55,154 nt of DNA, taken from contig WHTQ01000023.1 of NCBI GenBank assembly GCA_009377645.1, positions 1-55,154 of the forward strand, given 5' to 3'. Shown here piece after piece: positions 51,524-55,154 of the stretch. The notes beneath the pieces were generated by a model. That model made no database searches. It had not been told where the DNA came from and saw nothing but the letters and a program-made list of their open reading frames with translations. This DNA is from Micromonosporaceae bacterium. GTDB taxonomy: Bacteria > Actinomycetota > Actinomycetes > Mycobacteriales > Micromonosporaceae. Numbering within the stretch: the first letter of the stretch is position 1; every line of letters starts with the position of its first letter. Both the position numbers and the translations under genes were made by a program.

Positions 51524-51912
51524 CTACGGAATCGGCGTCGTTTGCGCGACGGCGATCTTCCAGCCGTCGGGCTCCGTACCGCGGTGAACGTGAGGCTGCC
51601 TCTGGTTGGCGTGGTGGGTCCTTCGCTGCGCTCGTCGGAGACGTGCTTGGCGCAGCTCACCAGCGCGACGTCGGGGCGAATGAAGCGGATGTCCTCGACT
51701 TCGAGACGGGTGAACACCTTGGCCATAGGGCTGTTCAGCCCGGCCGCCATCGCCGTGCGCAACGCCTCCCGCCCGAGGACGCGGCGCCCGGCGATGTTCA
51801 CCAGCACCAGGTCGGGATGGTGCAGTGCGACGAACTCCTCAAGGTCGCTCTGGTGCCGGTCGGCGGCGGCGACGAGGTCGCGGATGGCGGTCAGGCTCTG
51901 CTGGTTGGTCAT
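51524..51912 (-). pseudogene. SnoaL/SgcJ-like NTF2-fold protein, frameshifted
   Basis: ATG at 51912 with GGGAG upstream gives MTNQQSLTAIRDLVAAADRH ... HHPDLVLVNIAGRRVLGREA, the N-terminal half of the SgcJ/EcaC family of small NTF2-like proteins, and FTAVR at the end of the good frame. One base later the expected tail EPDGWKIAVAQTTPIP and a stop appear in the next frame, ending at 51524. The shift lies near 51575. Members are about 130-140 residues long. It is divergent from the TetR gene, which probably regulated it. Confidence 0.7.
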
Positions 51913-51932
51913 CGGAACTCCCAATTTCTCAG

Positions 51933-51986
51933 ATGCGGAGTGATTCGCTCCGCATTCGGAACAGTACACCGGAGCGAAGCGCTCCG
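51933..51986. promoter_or_regulatory. Two TetR-type operators in divergent promoter
   Basis: ATGCGGAG-7 bp-CTCCGCAT (51933-51955) and CGGAGCG-AAG-CGCTCCG (51970-51986) share the half-site GCGGAG/CTCCGC. They lie between the SnoaL-like gene and the TetR gene and fit autoregulation and control of both. Confidence 0.75.
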
Positions 51987-52005
51987 CAACCGGTAGGATG
52001 CGGGC

Positions 52006-52689
52006 GTGAGCAGGCCCACCCGACGTACCCACCGGCAGGCTGAGGCCGAAGCCAACGACCGTGCGTTGCTCGAAGCCGCACGTGAGGTCGTCGCCGTCGA
52101 CGGCGCGCACGCCTCGGTCGCCGCGATCGCCGCGCGGGCCGGCGTGGGCATCGGCAGCCTCTACCGGCGGTACCGGACCAAGCAGGAGCTGTTTCAGCGG
52201 CTGGTCGTGATCGGGCTGGACCGCTGGCTCGCCGCGGCGCAGGCGGGTCTGGCCCACGACGACCCGTGGGACGGGCTCGCGCACTACCTCCTGGCCGGGA
52301 TCGACATCGGCCAGGGGTCGCTGGGTGCGATCGCCGGCACCATCGAGATCACCGAGGAGATCACGGAGAAGAACCGGTGCTGCGACACGGCCGTCGACGC
52401 GCTCGTGGCCCGCGCGCACGCCGCCGGTGTGCTGCGCCCCGACGTGACCAGGACCGACCTGCATCTGCTGATCGAGCAGCTCGGCAAGTCGCCGATGATC
52501 GACCAGCTGCGCCGGCAGGGCCGCACCGACCTCGTCGACATGGCCATCCGCGCCCGCGCCCGCATCAACGCCATCGCCCTGGACGGACTGCGCGCCGGCG
52601 CCCCCCACCGGCTGCCCGGTGAGCCACCCGACAGCGCGTTGCTCTCCAGACGGTGGGAGCCGTCGGCGGACAACCCTCGGCCGTCATAA
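52006..52689 (+). CDS. TetR/AcrR-family repressor
   Basis: 227 residues, GTG start. The N-terminal helix-turn-helix ALLEAAREVVAVDGAHASVA, AIAARAGVGIGSLYRRYRTK, QELFQRLV is the TetR signature; the C-terminal half is the ligand-binding helical domain. The stop lies a few bases before the ISAs1-family element, so that element may have removed or altered downstream DNA. Likely target: the operators at 51933-51986. The ligand is unknown. Confidence 0.9.
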   Translation: MSRPTRRTHRQAEAEANDRALLEAAREVVAVDGAHASVAAIAARAGVGIGSLYRRYRTKQELFQRLVVIGLDRWLAAAQAGLAHDDPWDGLAHYLLAGIDIGQGSLGAIAGTIEITEEITEKNRCCDTAVDALVARAHAAGVLRPDVTRTDLHLLIEQLGKSPMIDQLRRQGRTDLVDMAIRARARINAIALDGLRAGAPHRLPGEPPDSALLSRRWEPSADNPRPS

Positions 52690-52721
52690 GGGTCACCGGC
52701 GTTGCCGGTTGGAATGTCGGT

Positions 52722-53936
52722 TTACGGTGTGGTGATGCCGAGGAATGCGAGGGGTCGGTGGGCGTCGCGGGCGTTGTGGCGTAAGGCTTTGGCGGTGTTG
52801 GTGACGCCGTAGTGGCGCAGGATGCCGATGGCGAGGTTGCGCAGGCTGGCCATAGCTCGCGGTCCGGTGCCGGTGCGCACCTGGGAGGCATCTTCGCCGT
52901 AGGTCACGTCCCGGATGTGGTGCAGGGCTTCGATCCGCCAGTGGCCGCGTAGGTAGTCGGCCAGGTGGGCCGGGCTGGCCTGGTAGGCGGACAGGTTAGT
53001 GACCGCGTAGACGGTCACGGTGCGCCAGCGGCGGCTGCCGATGGGTTTGGTGCGGCGGGTTATCTTCAGCGCCTGCACTGCGTGCGGGAATTGCAGGCCT
53101 GGGGTGGTCAGGACCTGCAGGCGGCGGATCTCGTCGCGGCCGTGACCACGGTTGCGGGTGTGGTCACCGACCGGCACGGCGCGCCAGGGCAGGGCTTTGA
53201 GCTGCCGGTAGAGCTGCGGCTGGTTGCGTTTGACGATGACCAGGTAAGCGGCGCGGTTAGCGACGAGAAACTCGGCATGCTCGCGCTGGGTGTGCAGTGC
53301 GTCGGCGGTGATGACGGTGCGAGTCAGCTCCAGCGGTTGCAGCAGCGGCCGGAACGCGGTGATCTCATTGCGCTTTGCGTCGACGGCGACCTGGCCGAGC
53401 ACTGCGGTGGTGGTGTGGTGCATGGCCGCGAGCAGGTGGATAGGCCCGGTGGTCTGGTTGCTGCTGCCGCGTGGGGTCTTGCCGTCCACGGCGATTGCGG
53501 GCCACGGCCCGCGTGGGGTCGGCGGCTCGATCGCTGGCGGCGCCGACATCGGCGACAGCCCGGCCAGCCACGCGCCGACCGCGCCATCGAGGGCGTCGCC
53601 GTCGATGCCGACCAACACCCGGCGCACCGTGGACTCATCAGGTGCCCGCATGATGCCGGTCAGCGGATCTGCGCGCACCCCCAGTGCGGTCAGCACGTCG
53701 GCGGGGGCGTCAGCGGCCCATTCCCCGATCGCCGTCAGGGACCTGGCTCCAGCCAGCACCGCGCAAACCGCTACCGACAACAGGCTCGCCAGCCGGTGGC
53801 GCACACCGCGGCGGTCACGCGGATCGGGCACGGTGGCCAGGTGGGCCACAAGCCCAGCGTCAGCTGGGGTGGGCTGGTCGCGGTGGCCCAGGCGAGCGGC
53901 GAGTCGGGCAAGCAGGGATGATGGACAGGCAGGCAC
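52722..53936 (-). CDS. ISAs1-family transposase
   Basis: 404 residues. N-terminal associated domain (DPRDRRGVRHRLASLLSVAV, CAVLAGARSLTAIGEWA) followed by the DDE core: IAVDGKTPRGS (first Asp), TRTVITADALHTQREHAEFL (second Asp), VKRNQPQLY and the end HWRIEALHHIRDVTYGEDAS (Glu). This matches intact ISAs1 (DDE_Tnp_1) transposases. The element ends are not sharply resolved: GGTCACCG at 52691-52698 and CGGTGACC at 53979-53986 could be the terminal repeats, but no target duplication is visible. Confidence 0.9.
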   Translation of the reverse strand: MPACPSSLLARLAARLGHRDQPTPADAGLVAHLATVPDPRDRRGVRHRLASLLSVAVCAVLAGARSLTAIGEWAADAPADVLTALGVRADPLTGIMRAPDESTVRRVLVGIDGDALDGAVGAWLAGLSPMSAPPAIEPPTPRGPWPAIAVDGKTPRGSSNQTTGPIHLLAAMHHTTTAVLGQVAVDAKRNEITAFRPLLQPLELTRTVITADALHTQREHAEFLVANRAAYLVIVKRNQPQLYRQLKALPWRAVPVGDHTRNRGHGRDEIRRLQVLTTPGLQFPHAVQALKITRRTKPIGSRRWRTVTVYAVTNLSAYQASPAHLADYLRGHWRIEALHHIRDVTYGEDASQVRTGTGPRAMASLRNLAIGILRHYGVTNTAKALRHNARDAHRPLAFLGITTP

Positions 53937-53979
53937 GGTCTTCCTTCAAGATCAGCGGATTCGACACCCAAATGATCTC

Positions 53980-54083
53980 GGTGACCGTGCCTGCTTCACT
54001 GACGGAGCCCCACCAGGAGCGCCTCACCCAAGAACCTCTAATCAGGACATATCGCTACCTTGCCGGGGCCTTGGGGGTATCAC
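53980..54083 (+). repeat. Copy 2 of a duplicated segment (inverted to 51396-51503)
   Basis: Begins GTGACCGTGCC and contains AGGACATATC in the same order as copy 1. The in-frame translation is VTVPASLTEPHQERLTQEPL then IRTYRYLAGALG. Confidence 0.7.
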
Positions 54084-54118
54084 GGCGACGAGCCAGTGCC
54101 CAATGGCAAGGTAGGCTC

Positions 54119-54970
54119 GTGAACGCACGACCTCTCGGCGACTATGAACAACTGCTCCGGCAGACCGCCCGAACGTGGGCTGCCGGCACCGTCGTACACG
54201 GGTCAGGCGTCCTCGACGATCTCGTCGCGGGCATCAACCGACATCGAAACACCGACTGGACCAGCACCTACTGGCGACGTCTGGACCCCCGCGCGGCCGC
54301 GATCGGCTGCGTGCCGTGGCTGACAGATGCAGCCGTTGTCGACGCCCTCTTGCAACTCGATCAATGCTGCATCGTCGTGGACAAGCAGCAGCCGGAGTAC
54401 CCAGCCGTGAGGCGCCTCGCGGCGGAGGGCAGACCCTTGTCGAGCGCCTACCTGGAGGGGTTCGAGGAGCTAGCGCCTTCGGATGAAAATGGCAACCCGG
54501 TCGTCATCCATCCCGGCAGCCGCTTCCCCATGGCCGTTGACTTGGGCCCCGTACGCGTGGCCGGGTGGCAGCGAGCACCAGACGGTTCGAAGCGTCCCAT
54601 GCTCCACGCCAAGATGCTGGTGCTTGGCGTCACCACGTACTACGAGGACGACGACGAGATGTTCGCCGGCGACATCCTGAAGTTCCACCCGAAGCTCACG
54701 TGGATGGGATCGGCCAACTGGAGCTACAACACGCGCAACCACATCGAGTTCGGCATGTGGTCAAACGACCCAGACCTCGTTCGCCACAACCACCAGTACC
54801 TATTGTCGTTGCTGACCTTCAGCGAGCCCCGAGGAGCCACCTCTATCGGGCCCGAACCGGAGCTAGTGTCAGCGGTGTGGGACGACGAGGCCTTCCGCGA
54901 TTACTTCGCTGATCATCACGACATGTATGCAGCTCATCACGATATGTATGCCGTAGACGAGGATGCGTAG
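54119..54970 (+). CDS. Phospholipase D-like nuclease-fold protein
   Basis: 283 residues from a GTG at 54119 preceded by AAGGTAGG. A longer reading from the ATG at 53972 would add 49 residues that lie in the duplicated segment. The C-terminal half has HAKMLVLGV (H-x-K) followed by LTWMGSANWSYNTRNHIEFG, the G-S-x-N and E residues of a phospholipase D active site. The first half (RTWAAGTVVHGSGVLDDLVA and LDQCCIVVDKQQPEYPAVR) fits the other lobe but its HxK is not evident, so it may act as a dimer like bacterial Nuc nucleases. The end has a small repeat (DHHDMYAAHHDMYAVDED). A nuclease or defence role is possible. Confidence 0.8.
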   Translation: MNARPLGDYEQLLRQTARTWAAGTVVHGSGVLDDLVAGINRHRNTDWTSTYWRRLDPRAAAIGCVPWLTDAAVVDALLQLDQCCIVVDKQQPEYPAVRRLAAEGRPLSSAYLEGFEELAPSDENGNPVVIHPGSRFPMAVDLGPVRVAGWQRAPDGSKRPMLHAKMLVLGVTTYYEDDDEMFAGDILKFHPKLTWMGSANWSYNTRNHIEFGMWSNDPDLVRHNHQYLLSLLTFSEPRGATSIGPEPELVSAVWDDEAFRDYFADHHDMYAAHHDMYAVDEDA

Positions 54971-55043
54971 CACCGGCTGGTCCATGCGCTGGTTGCCACC
55001 GGATCGGCCAAGAGTGACTGGGCCCCGTTTGGTGGTCCACCGG

Positions 55044-55154
55044 CTATGAGAGTGTCGGTTGCCGGTTGGTGATCCACTGTTCGTGGAAGGCCTGCGGTGT
55101 GTGCCAGTGTAGCGAGCCGTGGGGTCGGTAGGTGTTGTACTCGGTGCGCCAGTC
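55044..55154 (-). CDS. IS3-family transposase, C-terminal part cut by window end
   Basis: 36 residues to the stop: DWRTEYNTYRPHGSLHWHTP and QAFHEQW. This is the conserved end of the integrase-core transposases of IS3-like elements, where the final glutamate is followed by RPHxSLxxxTP. The rest lies beyond the window. Confidence 0.85.
   Translation of the reverse strand, partial: DWRTEYNTYRPHGSLHWHTPQAFHEQWITNRQPTLS

Noticed and set aside
52691-53986. Exact ends for the ISAs1-family element
   Set aside because: GGTCACCG and CGGTGACC might be terminal repeats, but no target duplication flanks them and the matching stretch is short.

Overview
The window is 55 kb of very GC-rich DNA. GTG starts are common, genes are often coupled by ATGA or GTGA overlaps, and families such as MT0933-like antitoxin, DUF2637/SpdB, replication-relaxation and XRE-TPR regulators occur. 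This points to an actinomycete, probably Micromonosporaceae or a close relative. The taxonomic call is inferred from family content only. No tRNA, rRNA or CRISPR array was seen.

Region 1 (1-11,300) is a decayed stretch. It holds remnants of a superfamily-2 helicase, a C45 acyltransferase, acetyl-CoA synthetase, a GNAT enzyme, a DUF429 protein, a TniQ-like protein, a sulfotransferase-like protein, a frameshifted zinc-ribbon protein and a frameshifted K+ channel. Among them are a few intact genes: an Mrr-like nuclease, an MT0933-like antitoxin, a YegP-like protein and an MFS transporter. A complete ISL3-family element with 23-bp terminal repeats and an 8-bp target duplication lies at 4079-5755.

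Region 2 (11,340-31,572) is a conjugation-type module. The leftward operon encodes a sigma-like regulator, VirB2-like pilin, TrbL/VirB6-like channel, PrgI-like protein, VirB4-like ATPase, VirD4-like coupling ATPase, a replication-relaxation protein, three accessory proteins and an M23 wall hydrolase. The rightward arm encodes two methyltransferase-like proteins, DUF932, a ParB-like small protein, a GGDEF protein with an exact 126-bp internal tandem duplication, and zinc-ribbon hypotheticals. Four gene-free stretches carry clusters of a CTGTCAG motif, many spaced by about 10, 20, 30 or 40 bp, which suggests a dedicated DNA-binding regulator. No relaxase or integrase was recognised for this module.

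Region 3 (31,857-40,174) carries an FAD/NAD(P)-binding enzyme, two remnants (winged helix, DnaQ-like exonuclease), a DedA protein, a KimA-like APC permease and a 911-residue XRE protein with two copies of a Nudix-like module.

Region 4 (41,752-50,420) is an 8,665-bp integrated element that splits an XRE/TPR regulator gene. The 5' part is at 40,933-41,754 and the 3' part at 50,420-50,941; they rejoin in frame across a shared AAGG. The element encodes a large serine integrase, a P4-family primase-helicase, a terminase-small-subunit-like protein, a SprT-like metalloprotein, an SpdB-like membrane protein, a small ribbon-helix-helix-like protein and several orphans. No capsid, tail or DNA-translocase gene was seen. 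This composition resembles a phage satellite or a small mobilisable element. A 7.3-kb core carries an 18-bp-arm hairpin with nested 9-mer repeats and scattered TACTSAGTA-type sites.

Region 5 (51,000-55,154) holds a recombinase scrap, a frameshifted SnoaL-like gene divergent from a TetR gene with two palindromic operators between them, an ISAs1-family transposase, a phospholipase D-like protein and the 3' end of an IS3-type transposase cut by the window edge. Many of the frameshifts are single-base events in GC-rich runs, so some could be sequencing errors.
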